Shown here: positions 37,921-50,816 of the stretch, piece by piece
Position numbering within the stretch: position 1 is the first letter of the stretch
Layout: each line of letters begins with the position of its first letter
NCBI RefSeq assembly: GCF_900156525.1
Contig: NZ_FTPS01000001.1
Span: 1,984,001 to 2,048,000, forward strand
Length of the DNA stretch: 64,000 bases
From: Pontibaca methylaminivorans
GTDB taxonomy: Bacteria; Pseudomonadota; Alphaproteobacteria; Rhodobacterales; Rhodobacteraceae
Direction: 5' to 3'
Made by a program: the position numbers and the translations under genes
The notes under the pieces: model-generated
Databases searched by the model: none
What the model saw: only the letters and a program-made list of their open reading frames with translations
Told to the model about the DNA's origin: nothing

Positions 37921-39035
37921 ATGCGCTCCGGCCGGCGAAGGATCAGCGCCAGGAACACCGGCACGCCGATCATGGAGGTGACGATGCCGACCGGCAGCAG
38001 CACGCCCGGGACCATGATCTTGCTGGCCACCGAGGCCAGCGACATGATGAGCGCCCCGCACAACATCGAGGCGGGCAGCAGAAAGCGGTGATCTTCGCCC
38101 AGCAGCAGGCGGGCGATATGGGGGCCGACGAGGCCGATGAACCCGATCGTGCCGACGAAGGCGACCGAGGTCGACGCCAGCGCGCTGATCCGCAAGAGCG
38201 AGGCAAAGCGCAGTTGCCGCACGTCGATGCCGAAGCTGCGCGCCCGGTCTTCGCCCAGCCGCAGCGCGGTCATCGCATGGGATGCGCGCATCGAGAACGG
38301 CAGCACGACCACCATGACGAGGCCCAGCACGAAAAGATTGGCCCAGGTCGCGCGGCCGAGCGATCCCATGCTCCAGAACACGAGCTGCGACAGCGCCTCC
38401 TGCGAGGCGACGAACTGCATCAGTGCGACCAGCGCGTTGAATGTAAAGACCAGCGCGATCCCGAACAGCACCACGCCCTGCACCCCCGCGGCGCGGCTGC
38501 GCGCCAGCGCCTCGAGCAGCAGCACCGAGGCGAAGGCGCAGAGAAACGCATTCAGCGGGATCATCCAGTCGCCCGGCACGAAGGGCAGGCTGAGCCCCAG
38601 CACGATGGCCAGCGCCGCTCCGAACGAGGCCGCCGAGGACACGCCGAGCGTGAAGGGGCTGGCCAGCGGGTTGTTCAGGATCGTCTGCATCTCGGCTCCG
38701 GCGAGCGAGAGCGCCGCGCCGACCAGAATCGCCATCAGCGCATAGGGCAGGCGCACGTCGCGGATGATCGTGACCTCCGACGGGGCAAGCCGCGACGGAT
38801 CGAACAGGCCCGCAAGGACATCCTGCAGCGACAGGGCCGAGGGGCCGGTCGAGATGTCGAGCAGGAAGGCCGCGACACCACACACGGCCAGCACCAGAAG
38901 GATCAGCACGCGGTGCCGGATGGTGCGGCGGTAGGCCCCGACCATGCTCTGGCGCGCGGCGGCGGCGGGATCATTTGCTGGCAAAGGCGCGATACCTTCT
39001 CTGGAACCTTGACTGACGTCCCGGCGCCGCGGCAT
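37917..39035 (-). CDS. Iron-siderophore ABC transporter permease (FecCD family)
   Basis: 372 residues from the ATG at 39035. TTG at 38984 with a better ribosome site (AGAAGG), or ATG at 38945, are alternatives; the first 30 residues are low-complexity. About nine or ten transmembrane helices are visible. Family motifs are LRLPYALMAILVGAALSLAGAEMQ, NPLASPFTLGVSSAASFGAA, and the coupling helix GFIGLVGPHIARLLLGEDHRFLLP. Only one FecCD gene is present, so the importer is likely a homodimer, as in BtuC-type systems. No TonB-dependent receptor is nearby. Confidence 0.87.
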   Translation of the reverse strand: MPRRRDVSQGSREGIAPLPANDPAAAARQSMVGAYRRTIRHRVLILLVLAVCGVAAFLLDISTGPSALSLQDVLAGLFDPSRLAPSEVTIIRDVRLPYALMAILVGAALSLAGAEMQTILNNPLASPFTLGVSSAASFGAALAIVLGLSLPFVPGDWMIPLNAFLCAFASVLLLEALARSRAAGVQGVVLFGIALVFTFNALVALMQFVASQEALSQLVFWSMGSLGRATWANLFVLGLVMVVVLPFSMRASHAMTALRLGEDRARSFGIDVRQLRFASLLRISALASTSVAFVGTIGFIGLVGPHIARLLLGEDHRFLLPASMLCGALIMSLASVASKIMVPGVLLPVGIVTSMIGVPVFLALILRRPERI

Positions 39036-39253
39036 CCGGGTGCTGCCCGACTATCCGGGCCGTGTGGGTGATACCAGCGGGGATGCGCGAAGGTAAACAG
39101 GGTTTGCACCGATGCCGCCCGCCGCCTTTCGTCGCGCCGCGTATGGGCCCGGCATCCCGCATACCCCGGGCTGATCCGCGGAAAGCGCGGACAGCACGGC
39201 CGGAAAACGGAAGCGAATCGCGTATTGATTCGGCGCTGCAGCGTGAAAAGTCG

Positions 39254-39268
39254 CCTGATTTTATCAGG
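39254..39268. promoter_or_regulatory. Perfect palindrome upstream of ent operon, candidate iron-responsive operator
   Basis: cctgat-ttt-atcagg is a perfect 6-3-6 palindrome 147 bases before the GTG of entC and in the middle of the 379-base divergent region. It resembles the Iron-Rhodo box described for Rhodobacteraceae iron genes (a TGA/TCA palindrome linked to IscR), which I recall only roughly. It could alternatively be a small RNA hairpin. No E. coli-type Fur box is seen. Confidence 0.45.
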
Positions 39269-39414
39269 ATTTACGCTCGGATGATCTAAGTCACGGTAAC
39301 AGCACGGAAATTAACCCTTTCGGTTTCCCGCGTAAAGTCTTATGGCCTAGCCGGAGATGCCTGCCCCGGCGGCCCGGCACCTGAAGATTGATCAGCTGTA
39401 TTCGGGAGTTCGAT

Positions 39415-40560
39415 GTGTTTGCGCTCTTTCGCGCCCGACAGTTCACAGAGGCAGAGGGCCTGCGGCACCGGCTGCCGACAGGGCCCGGGGCCTCGCTCGA
39501 ACAGCATGTGGAAACCTTCCTTCAGGGCCCGCAGGCCGAAGGCGGACCGCCGGTGCTGGTCGGGGCTTTGCCCTTCGACGTGCGGGCACCGGCCTATCTC
39601 TATCAGCCCGAGGAGTTCCGGCGCGGATCGGGGTGGGGCATGCTTGCCGGGCCGATCGAAGCCTGTGCGCGCGCCTTCTGGGCGCCGTTCCAGATCGCCC
39701 CGGAACCCGACCCGGAAAGCTATGCGGCCATGGTCCGGCGGGCGCTCGACATGATCGGGTGCAACCGGCTGACCAAGGTCGTGCTGTCGCGCAGCCTGTG
39801 CATTCGGGCGGCGGTGCCGGTCGATCCGCTGCAGGTTGCGGCGCGGCTTGCCCGCGACCCCGACGCGACCACCTTCATGCTGCCCTTGCCGCCGGAAACC
39901 TGCGGCGACGGGCCTTCGACCCTGGTCGGGGCGACCCCGGAACTGCTTGTGTCGCGCAGGGGAACGCAGGTCGTGTCGCATCCGCTGGCGGGTTCGGCCC
40001 GCCGCCGGCCCGACCGTGCGGAGGACGAGGCGGCGGCGCAGGCGCTCCTGCATTCCGACAAGGACCGGCGCGAACATATGTTCGTCGTCGAGGCGATTCT
40101 CGACAGCCTGGCGCCGCATTGTCACCAGCTCGGCGCGCCCGCGGGCACCACGCTGTATTCGACCACAACCATGTGGCACCTGGGCACGCGGATCGAGGGC
40201 GTGCTCCGGGACGATGCGCCCTCGGCGGCGGGGCTTGCGGCGCTGCTCCATCCGACGCCGGCGGTGGGCGGATCGCCACGCTGCGAGGCGCTCGAGGCCA
40301 TCCGGGCCCTTGAGCCCCGCGACCGCGGGTTCTATGCCGGTGCGGTCGGCTGGAGCGATGTCCGGGGCGACGGGGAGTGGCATGTGGCGCTGCGTTGCGC
40401 TGAAATCTGCGGCGCGCGGCTCCGGCTGCAGGCGGGGGCGGGCATCGTCGCCGGTTCCGACCCCGAGGCCGAGGTTGCCGAGACGCGGGCAAAGTTCCAG
40501 GCCATGCTCCGGGCCATCGAGATGGAGCAGGCGGAGGATTTCTTGGAGACAGCACTATGA
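39415..40560 (+). CDS. entC: Isochorismate synthase
   Basis: 381 residues from a GTG at 39415 with GGGAG 6 bases before; a TTG at 39388 is in frame but lacks a ribosome site. Converts chorismate to isochorismate with Mg2+. The chorismate-binding domain motifs are KVVLSRSL, FMLPLPPETCGDGPSTLVGATPELL, HPLAGSARR, LHPTPAVGGSP and QAGAGIVAGSDPEAE; the Glu and Lys positions are conserved. It opens the DHB branch of the siderophore operon. The downstream entE start overlaps by 4 bases (ATGA). Confidence 0.93.
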   Translation: MFALFRARQFTEAEGLRHRLPTGPGASLEQHVETFLQGPQAEGGPPVLVGALPFDVRAPAYLYQPEEFRRGSGWGMLAGPIEACARAFWAPFQIAPEPDPESYAAMVRRALDMIGCNRLTKVVLSRSLCIRAAVPVDPLQVAARLARDPDATTFMLPLPPETCGDGPSTLVGATPELLVSRRGTQVVSHPLAGSARRRPDRAEDEAAAQALLHSDKDRREHMFVVEAILDSLAPHCHQLGAPAGTTLYSTTTMWHLGTRIEGVLRDDAPSAAGLAALLHPTPAVGGSPRCEALEAIRALEPRDRGFYAGAVGWSDVRGDGEWHVALRCAEICGARLRLQAGAGIVAGSDPEAEVAETRAKFQAMLRAIEMEQAEDFLETAL

Positions 40561-42200
40561 CGACGACAGCATCGCCGCTCGCGCAGGTCTGGCCTGCGGA
40601 TTTCGCCCGGCGCTATCGCGAAGACGGCTACTGGACCGGAGAAACCTTTCCCGCCGTGCTGAGGGCGATGGTGGAAACCCGGGGCGAGGCGATTGCCGTC
40701 ATCGGCGGCGACCAGCGCTGGAGCTATGCCGAACTCGGGCGACGGGCCGATGTGGCGGCGGCCGGTTTTCTGGCGCTGGGCCTTGCTCCCGGCGATCGGG
40801 TGGTGGTGCAGCTTCCGAACATCCCCGAATTCTTCGCGGTCGTTTTCGGCCTGTTCCGTGCCGGGCTGATCCCCGTCTTTGCGCTGCCCGATCACCGGCT
40901 GGCCGAGGTGTCCCATTTCGCGCGCAAGGCCGGGGCGGCCGCCTGCGTCATCGCCGACACCCATAACGGTTTCGATTACCGCCCGCTTGGCCATGCCCTG
41001 CAGCAGGAGGTGCCCGGCCTGCGTCATGTGATCGTGGTGGGCGATCCCGGCGGGCATGTTCCCTTCAGCGGTTTCGCCGCCGGCCCGGAGCGCCTGCCGG
41101 ACACTGATCCCGATCCGTCGAGCGTGGCCCTCGTGCAGGTTTCGGGCGGGAGCACCGGGCTTTCCAAGCTGATCCCGCGCACGCATGACGACTATCTTTA
41201 CAGCATCCGCACCAGCAACGAAATCTGCGGCATGACGCCCGAGAGCGTCTATCTGGCGGCCCTGCCGGTTGCGCATAATTTCCCGATGAGCTCGCCCGGC
41301 ATCTTCGGGGCGATCCGTGCCGGGGCGCGGGTGGTCACGAGCCCCTTGCCCAACCCCGAGACCGCCTTTCCCTTGATCGCCCGCGAAAGGGTGACGATCA
41401 CCGGGCTCGTGCCGCCGCTCGCCCTGTTGTGGCTGCAGGCCGCGCCGCGGACCGATCATGACCTGTCGAGCCTCGAGGTGCTGCAGGTCGGCGGCGCCAA
41501 GTTCATGCCCGAAGCCGCCAAGCGGGTGCGCCCGGTGCTTGGCTGCACGCTGCAGCAGGTGTTCGGCATGGCCGAGGGGCTGGTCAACTATACCCGGCTC
41601 GACGACCCCGAGGACATCATCACCGAAACCCAGGGGCGGCCCATGTCGCCGGGGGACGAGGTGCTGCTGCTGGACGACCAGGGCCAGCCCGTGCCCGAGG
41701 GCGTGTCCGGCAATCTTCACACCCGGGGGCCTTATACGATCCGCGCCTATCACGATGACGCGGGGGCCAATGCGCGCTCCTTCACCGATGACGGCTTTTA
41801 CCGCACGGGCGACGTGGTGCGCCGCCTGCCCGGGGGATATCTGGTCATGCAGGGGCGGGCGACCGACCACATCAACCGCGCCGGCGAGAAGATCTCGGCC
41901 GAGGAGGTCGAGGACCACCTGCTTGCGCATCCGCGGGTGTTCGATGCGGCGGTGGTGTCGATCCCCGACAAGTTCCTGGGCGAGCGCAGTTGTGCCTTCG
42001 TCATTGCCGAGGGCGAGACCCCGAAACCGGCCGAGTTGAAATCCTGGATGCGCGAGCGCGACATCGCGCCCTTCAAGGTGCCCGACCAGATCGTTTTCGT
42101 GGACAGTTTCGCGACCACGGCGGTCGGCAAGATCAGCCGCAAGGAGCTGCGCGCCGGCCTGCGCGCGAACCTGCTTGAACAGGAGGGCAGCAAGCCATGA
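40557..42200 (+). CDS. entE: 2,3-Dihydroxybenzoate-AMP ligase
   Basis: 547 residues. An adenylation enzyme (ANL superfamily) that activates DHB and loads it on an aryl carrier protein. The P-loop VQVSGGSTGLSKLIPRTH and adenylation motifs FGMAEG, YRTGD and GRATDHINRAGEKIS are intact. In the acid-binding pocket it reads AHNFPMSSPG. In DhbE the Asn and the second Ser of this stretch select 2,3-DHB, while salicylate enzymes usually have Cys in the latter position. DHB is therefore the predicted substrate. Both ends overlap neighbours by 4 bases. Confidence 0.94.
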   Translation: MTTTASPLAQVWPADFARRYREDGYWTGETFPAVLRAMVETRGEAIAVIGGDQRWSYAELGRRADVAAAGFLALGLAPGDRVVVQLPNIPEFFAVVFGLFRAGLIPVFALPDHRLAEVSHFARKAGAAACVIADTHNGFDYRPLGHALQQEVPGLRHVIVVGDPGGHVPFSGFAAGPERLPDTDPDPSSVALVQVSGGSTGLSKLIPRTHDDYLYSIRTSNEICGMTPESVYLAALPVAHNFPMSSPGIFGAIRAGARVVTSPLPNPETAFPLIARERVTITGLVPPLALLWLQAAPRTDHDLSSLEVLQVGGAKFMPEAAKRVRPVLGCTLQQVFGMAEGLVNYTRLDDPEDIITETQGRPMSPGDEVLLLDDQGQPVPEGVSGNLHTRGPYTIRAYHDDAGANARSFTDDGFYRTGDVVRRLPGGYLVMQGRATDHINRAGEKISAEEVEDHLLAHPRVFDAAVVSIPDKFLGERSCAFVIAEGETPKPAELKSWMRERDIAPFKVPDQIVFVDSFATTAVGKISRKELRAGLRANLLEQEGSKP

Positions 42201-42840
42201 ATGCGCCCCGAAGACTGCCGTCGATTCCGGCCTATGACCTCCCGCAGGAGGGCGACCTGCCGCCCTCGCGCGCCGGCTGGACGCTCGAGGCCGACCGGGC
42301 GGCGCTGCTCGTCCATGACATGCAGGCCTATTTCGTCGATGCCTTCACCCCGGATGCAAGCCCGATCAGCAGCGTCATTGACAGCATCGCGCAGATATCC
42401 TGGGCCGCCCGCGCGCGCGGCATCCCGGTCTTTCATACCGCGCAGCACGGCGACCAGGAGCGGCGCGATCGCGGGTTGCAGGCGGATCTCTGGGGGCCGG
42501 GGATGCGCCATGTTCCCGCGCAGCAGGCGATCATCGGCCCGCTTTCGCCGGAATCCGGCGATTTCGTCCTGACCAAGCACCGCTACAGCGCCTTTCAGCG
42601 CAGCAATCTCGAGACATTGATGCGCGCGCGCGGCCGCGACCAGATCGTCATCTGCGGCGTCTATGCCCATATCGGTTGCATGCTGACCGCTGCCGAGGCG
42701 TTCCAGCGCGACATCCAGCCGTTCTTCGTGGCCGATGCGGTCGGTGATTTTTCGCGCGACTGGCACGATGCGGCGCTGGCGCAGGTCGCGGATTGCAGCG
42801 GCGTCGTGCTCTCGACCCGTCAGGTGCTGGAGGTGCTGCA

Positions 42841-42844
<4 letters not shown>
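42197..42844 (+). CDS. entB: Isochorismatase (EntB without its aryl carrier domain)
   Basis: 215 residues. It hydrolyses isochorismate to 2,3-dihydro-2,3-dihydroxybenzoate. Conserved features include LLVHDMQAYFVDAF (catalytic Asp), VLTKHRYSAFQRSNLE (catalytic Lys region) and GVYAHIGCM, with WGPGM and ADAVGDFSRD. E. coli EntB has 285 residues, ending in an aryl carrier protein. Here the protein stops right after the isochorismatase domain (VLEVLQ), and the carrier is at the start of the next gene. The boundary is an ATGA overlap. Confidence 0.93.
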
Positions 42845-47009
<4,165 letters not shown>

Positions 47010-47013
<4 letters not shown>

Positions 47014-47783
47014 GCCGGGACATGAACCGGGACACGGGCCTTGCCGGGCGGATCGCTTTCGTCACCGGCGCCGGTGGCGGGATCGGTGCGGCGCTCGTGC
47101 GGCTGCTGCGCAGCGAGGGCGCGCGGGTCGTGGCGAGCGATCTTGCCGTGCCGGCGCTTGAGGGTGATGATATCTGGCCGGCCGCGCTTGACATAACCGA
47201 CAGCACCGCGGTCGAGGCGCTCGTGGATCAGGTCGAACAGAGTTGGGGGCCGATCGAATTCGGGGCGAATGTCGCCGGTGTTCTGGCGACGGATACCGTT
47301 CTGGAGACCAGTGACGCGGACTGGCGGCGGGTGTTCGATGTGAACACCCATGGCGTGTTCCATGTCGGGCGCGCGCTCGGGCGGCGCATGGCGGCGCGGC
47401 GGCGGGGCAGCATCGTGGTCGTGGGCTCGAACGCGGCCGGCGTGCCGCGCCATGCCATGGCGGCCTATGCCGCGTCGAAGGCTGCGGCGCATATGTTCAC
47501 CCGCTGTCTCGGCATTGAACTCGGGCCGCTGGGCGTGCGCTGCAACATCGTGGCGCCGGGTTCGACGCTTACGCCGATGCAGACCGGCATGTGGGCCGAC
47601 GATCAGGGCGCCGCGCGGGTGATCGCCGGGCAGCCCGGGACCTTCAAGGCCGGGATCCCGCTTGGCAAGCTCGCGGTGCCGGAAGAGGTGGCCGAGGCGG
47701 TGCTCTTCCTGCTCTCGGACCGGGCAAGCCACATCACCATGGCGGATCTTTATGTCGATGGCGGGGCAACGCTCCGGGCGTGA
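47010..47783 (+). CDS. entA: 2,3-Dihydro-2,3-dihydroxybenzoate dehydrogenase
   Basis: 257 residues, short-chain dehydrogenase. NAD-binding [11 protein letters not shown], catalytic YAASKAAAH (Tyr and Lys), the Ser of [10 protein letters not shown], and [10 protein letters not shown] are visible; the latter pattern recalls EntA and DhbA. It oxidises dihydro-DHB to 2,3-dihydroxybenzoate. It is the last gene of the operon, overlapping entF by 4 bases. An opposing M20 gene ends 6 bases further on. Confidence 0.9.
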
Positions 47784-47789
47784 CGGCCC

Positions 47790-48944
47790 TCAGCCGAGCC
47801 GCTGCCGCACCAGCGTCGCGAAGATGCTTGCGGCCACCGGAAGCAGCGCATCGTCGAAGTCATAGGCCGGATCATGGCACATGGGGCTTTCCTGCCCGAG
47901 AAACAGATAGGCGCCCTCGGCGGCGGCCTGCAGGAACAGGGCGAAATCATCCGTGAACGGATAGGCGGGCTGGTCGCGCGTGACATTGGCGGCGCCCAGC
48001 ACGGCGGCACAGGCGGCGGCCGCATGATCCGCGCCCGCGGGCGTGTTGATGCAGGGCGGAACCTCGGTCAGCCGATTGCAGCGGATGGCGCAGCCGGTCA
48101 GCGCCGCCACCCCGGCGCAGGCGGTTTCGAGCCGGGAATGAAGCAGCGCCAGAACCTCCGGGTCGAGCGCCCGCGCCGTGCCGGAAAGCCGCGCCGTGGC
48201 GGGAATGATGTTATGCGAACTGCCGGCCTCGATCGAACAGACGGTGATCAGCGCGGAGTCGGCCGGGTCGATATACCGCCCAATGATCGAGGAAATCTCG
48301 GTCGCGAGCCGTGCTGCCGCCTGCACCGGGTCGGTGGCCTTGAAAAAGGCGGCGCCGTGGCCGCCGGTGCCGGAAATCTCGGCCTCCCACACGATATAGC
48401 CGTTCAGGGTCGCGCCGCTGCGCACCGCGGCCTGTCCCGGTGCCAGAAGCGGCATGTTGTGAAACCCGTATACCTCGTCAAAGGGGAAGCGGTCGATCAG
48501 CCCGTCCCGGATCATCGCCCTTGCGCCCAGCCCGTTTTCCTCGGCCGGCTGAAAGATCAGCACGACGCGGCCCCGCGCGGGCGGGTTTTCGGCCAGATGG
48601 CGCGCAACCCCGAGCAGCGCGGCGGTGTGGCCGTCATGACCGCAGGCATGGGCGACACCATCCCGGGACGAGCGCCACTCCCGGCCGCTTTCGTCCTGCA
48701 TCGGCAGGGCATCCATGTCGGCGCGCAGGGCGATCGACGGGCCGGGCGCGCCTCCCTCGACGATGGCCACGACCCCGGTCCTGCCGATCCCCTCGACCGG
48801 CGCGAGCCCGAAGTCCCGCAGCCGCTGCGCCACTAGGCCGGCGGTGCGGGTCTCTTCAAAGGCAAGCTCCGGGTGGCGGTGGAAATCACGGCGCCACTCG
48901 GTCATGAGAGGGGCAAGGGCAGCGATCTGGTCGATTGTCTTCAA
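47790..48944 (-). CDS. M20 family amidohydrolase / aminoacylase (hippurate hydrolase-like)
   Basis: 384 residues from a TTG at 48944 (MKTIDQIAAL by position); an ATG at 49028 would add 28 residues. M20 motifs: WRRDFHRHPELAFEE, LRADMDALP (metal Asp), HACGHDGHTAALLG (metal His), QPAEENGLGARAMI (catalytic Glu), and GTGGHGAAFFKATD for the second metal-binding region. It removes N-acyl groups or hydrolyses an amide, probably in the cytoplasm. Substrate unknown. Convergent with entA; adjacency alone does not tie it to the siderophore. Confidence 0.87.
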   Translation of the reverse strand: MKTIDQIAALAPLMTEWRRDFHRHPELAFEETRTAGLVAQRLRDFGLAPVEGIGRTGVVAIVEGGAPGPSIALRADMDALPMQDESGREWRSSRDGVAHACGHDGHTAALLGVARHLAENPPARGRVVLIFQPAEENGLGARAMIRDGLIDRFPFDEVYGFHNMPLLAPGQAAVRSGATLNGYIVWEAEISGTGGHGAAFFKATDPVQAAARLATEISSIIGRYIDPADSALITVCSIEAGSSHNIIPATARLSGTARALDPEVLALLHSRLETACAGVAALTGCAIRCNRLTEVPPCINTPAGADHAAAACAAVLGAANVTRDQPAYPFTDDFALFLQAAAEGAYLFLGQESPMCHDPAYDFDDALLPVAASIFATLVRQRLG

Positions 48945-49097
48945 CGGTGCAGGGCCTTTGTCGGGGATGCCTCCTGATAGGGCGAAGCGCGGCGCGGCGC
49001 AATGGAACGGGAGCGTGATCGCGGACATGCCCCGTTGAATCCGGCGACGATGGCACACAGATATGACGCAGACCGCAGCAGGAGGGGAGCCGGCGCC

Positions 49098-49553
49098 ATG
49101 CGCTATGAAAAATCGGCAGAGGCCATCGCGGCGCTTTCGCCCGAGGAATATCACGTCACGCAGGAAAGCGGCACCGAGCGGCCGGGCAGCGGAAAGCTGC
49201 TGCACAACCGCGAACCGGGCATTTATGTCGATATCGTCTCGGGCGAGCCGCTGTTCGCGAGCGGCGACAAGTTCGACGCCGGCTGCGGCTGGCCGAGCTT
49301 TACCCGCCCGATTGAATCCGCCCATGTGACCGAACACGGCGACCACAGCCTTGGCATGTTGCGCACCGAGGTCCGCAGCGCCCATGGCGACAGCCATCTG
49401 GGCCATGTGTTCCCCGATGGCCCGGTGGATCGCGGGGGCCTGCGCTATTGCATCAATTCGGCGGCGCTGCGTTTCATCCACCGCGACGACATGGAGGCCG
49501 AAGGTTACGGCGCCTGGCTCGGCCGGATCGGGGGCGGGCATGAGCAGGACTGA
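49098..49553 (+). CDS. msrB: Peptide methionine-R-sulfoxide reductase
   Basis: 151 residues from ATG 49098 with AGGAGGGGA upstream. It reduces methionine-R-sulfoxide in proteins. Catalytic Cys lies in [20 protein letters not shown] supplies a second Cys that could form the recycling disulfide. The four zinc-binding Cys of many MsrB proteins are absent. The gene overlaps msrA by 14 bases, so both stereoisomers are handled by one transcript. Confidence 0.94.
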   Translation: MRYEKSAEAIAALSPEEYHVTQESGTERPGSGKLLHNREPGIYVDIVSGEPLFASGDKFDAGCGWPSFTRPIESAHVTEHGDHSLGMLRTEVRSAHGDSHLGHVFPDGPVDRGGLRYCINSAALRFIHRDDMEAEGYGAWLGRIGGGHEQD

Positions 49554-50049
49554 ACGCGCCGTCCTTGCCGGGGGCTGTTTCTGGGGCATGCAGGATCTGT
49601 TCCGCCGCCGTCCCGGCGTGATCGCGACCCGGGTCGGCTACAGCGGCGGCGACGTGCCGAACGCGACTTATCGCGATCACGGCAATCATGCCGAAGCGCT
49701 CGAGGTGATCTTCGACCCCGATGTGACGGGTTATCGCGACATCCTTGGCTTCTTCTTCCAGATCCACGACCCGACCACCCCCGACCGGCAGGGCAACGAC
49801 CTCGGCCCGAGCTATCGTTCGGCGATCCTTTTCGCGGATGAACGGCAGGAACAAACCGCGCGCGAGACCATCCGCGACGTGGATGCTTCCGGGCTCTGGC
49901 CGGGGCTGGTTGTGACCGAACTCGCCCCGCTCGGCGATTTCTGGGAGGCCGAGCCCGAGCATCAGGATTATCTCGAACGGTTCCCGAACGGCTATACCTG
50001 CCATTTCATCCGTCCGCACTGGGTGCTCCCGCGGTCTGCGGCATCGTGA
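49540..50049 (+). CDS. msrA: Peptide methionine-S-sulfoxide reductase
   Basis: 169 residues from ATG 49540, within the end of msrB. The catalytic Cys is C13 in GGCFWGM, followed by [23 protein letters not shown], in which His and Glu are typical. [21 protein letters not shown] closes the protein and includes a second Cys for recycling. It repairs methionine-S-sulfoxide. Confidence 0.95.
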   Translation: MSRTERAVLAGGCFWGMQDLFRRRPGVIATRVGYSGGDVPNATYRDHGNHAEALEVIFDPDVTGYRDILGFFFQIHDPTTPDRQGNDLGPSYRSAILFADERQEQTARETIRDVDASGLWPGLVVTELAPLGDFWEAEPEHQDYLERFPNGYTCHFIRPHWVLPRSAAS

Positions 50050-50103
50050 CGGATCGCGCGTTCGGCGCTTGACTTGGGCCCGGTGCTTCGCGACAGTCGC
50101 GCT

Positions 50104-50296
50104 GATGGTTTCCCGGGGGCGGCAAAGGCGGCCTGCGGGATGAAAAGGGAACGCGGTGCGGAGGAATCTCCAAGGCCGCGACTGCCCCCGCAACTGTAAG
50201 CGGCGAGCGCCCATCCTCCTTGTGCCACTGGGGCCTTGATGGCTCCGGGAAGGCAGGGAAGGGCGCAGCGACCCGCGAGTCAGGAGACCTGCCATC
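50104..50296 (+). promoter_or_regulatory. Cobalamin (adenosylcobalamin) riboswitch
   Basis: The P1 stem gatgg (50104-50108) pairs with ccatc (50292-50296). The B12-box region includes gaatctccaaggccgcgac and ccccgcaactgtaagcgg, followed by the conserved gccactgg, gggaaggcagggaagggc and gcgacccgcgagtcaggagacctgcc (conserved 3' end). These are the classic cobalamin aptamer elements. A TTGACT at 50069 with a weak -10 (gacagt at 50092) may be the promoter. It controls the two genes that follow, the Cys-rich protein at 50408 and the BtuF-like protein at 50817. Confidence 0.95.
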
Positions 50297-50407
50297 ATCG
50301 TTGAAACCATGAGACGGGCGGGGTGCCCCGAGGAGCGTTTGCCGTGATGACGGAGCCACTCGAGACCATGCAGACCATGCGCCGCCCTCTTCTGCGCGGA
50401 GGGCGCG

Positions 50408-50815
50408 ATGAGCATTTCATTTCCGGACCACCAGTTCCAGATCACCACCTGTCTGCGAAGCGGGCGCGAATGCCCCGTGGCGCGGGCCTTTGCCGAACGG
50501 CTCGTGCAGGCCGCGCGGCTCGCCTGTTCGCTGCGGCCCGGCTTCGAGATGACCGGGCGGGCCATGCTTGACGGTTGTGCGGCCGGGGGCGAGGCCCTGT
50601 TCGTGCTGAACGCGCACCGGGTGGAGCTGTTCTGCGGCGTCGAAAAGGGCGAGGATGCCGCGGCGCTCTGCGCCTTTTCCACCGCATTCTTCGAGGACCG
50701 CGACGCGCGGGGCCCGCTGTCCCGGCTGATGGCCCCGCCGCGGATGATGCTGCGGGCGCCGGTCCGCATGGCTTGCCCTGCCCGGGCCGAACCCTGCGAA
50801 ACGGCGAGGATCTGA
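50408..50815 (+). CDS. Cysteine-rich small protein under B12 riboswitch control
   Basis: 135 residues with 8 Cys (C15, C22, C40, C57, C76, C88, C123, C130). There is no signal peptide or membrane segment. The layout, TTCLRSGRECPVARAF at the front, MLDGCAAGGEALFVL in the middle and ELFCGVEKGEDAAAL later, faintly recalls the DUF1636 thioredoxin-like 2Fe-2S metal-binding proteins that often sit in cobalamin loci; this is only an impression. The reading frame lies downstream of the B12 riboswitch and 1 base before the BtuF-like gene, which argues that it is real. Function unknown. Confidence 0.65.
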   Translation: MSISFPDHQFQITTCLRSGRECPVARAFAERLVQAARLACSLRPGFEMTGRAMLDGCAAGGEALFVLNAHRVELFCGVEKGEDAAALCAFSTAFFEDRDARGPLSRLMAPPRMMLRAPVRMACPARAEPCETARI

Positions 50816-50816
50816 C

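Noticed and set aside
39036-39414. Classical Fur box in front of entC
   Set aside because: No 19-bp GATAATGAT-type sequence was found; only the palindrome at 39254-39268 stands out.
47790-49589. M20 gene extended to 599 codons
   Set aside because: The extension overlaps msrB and msrA antisense, and the conserved domain begins at about 48944.
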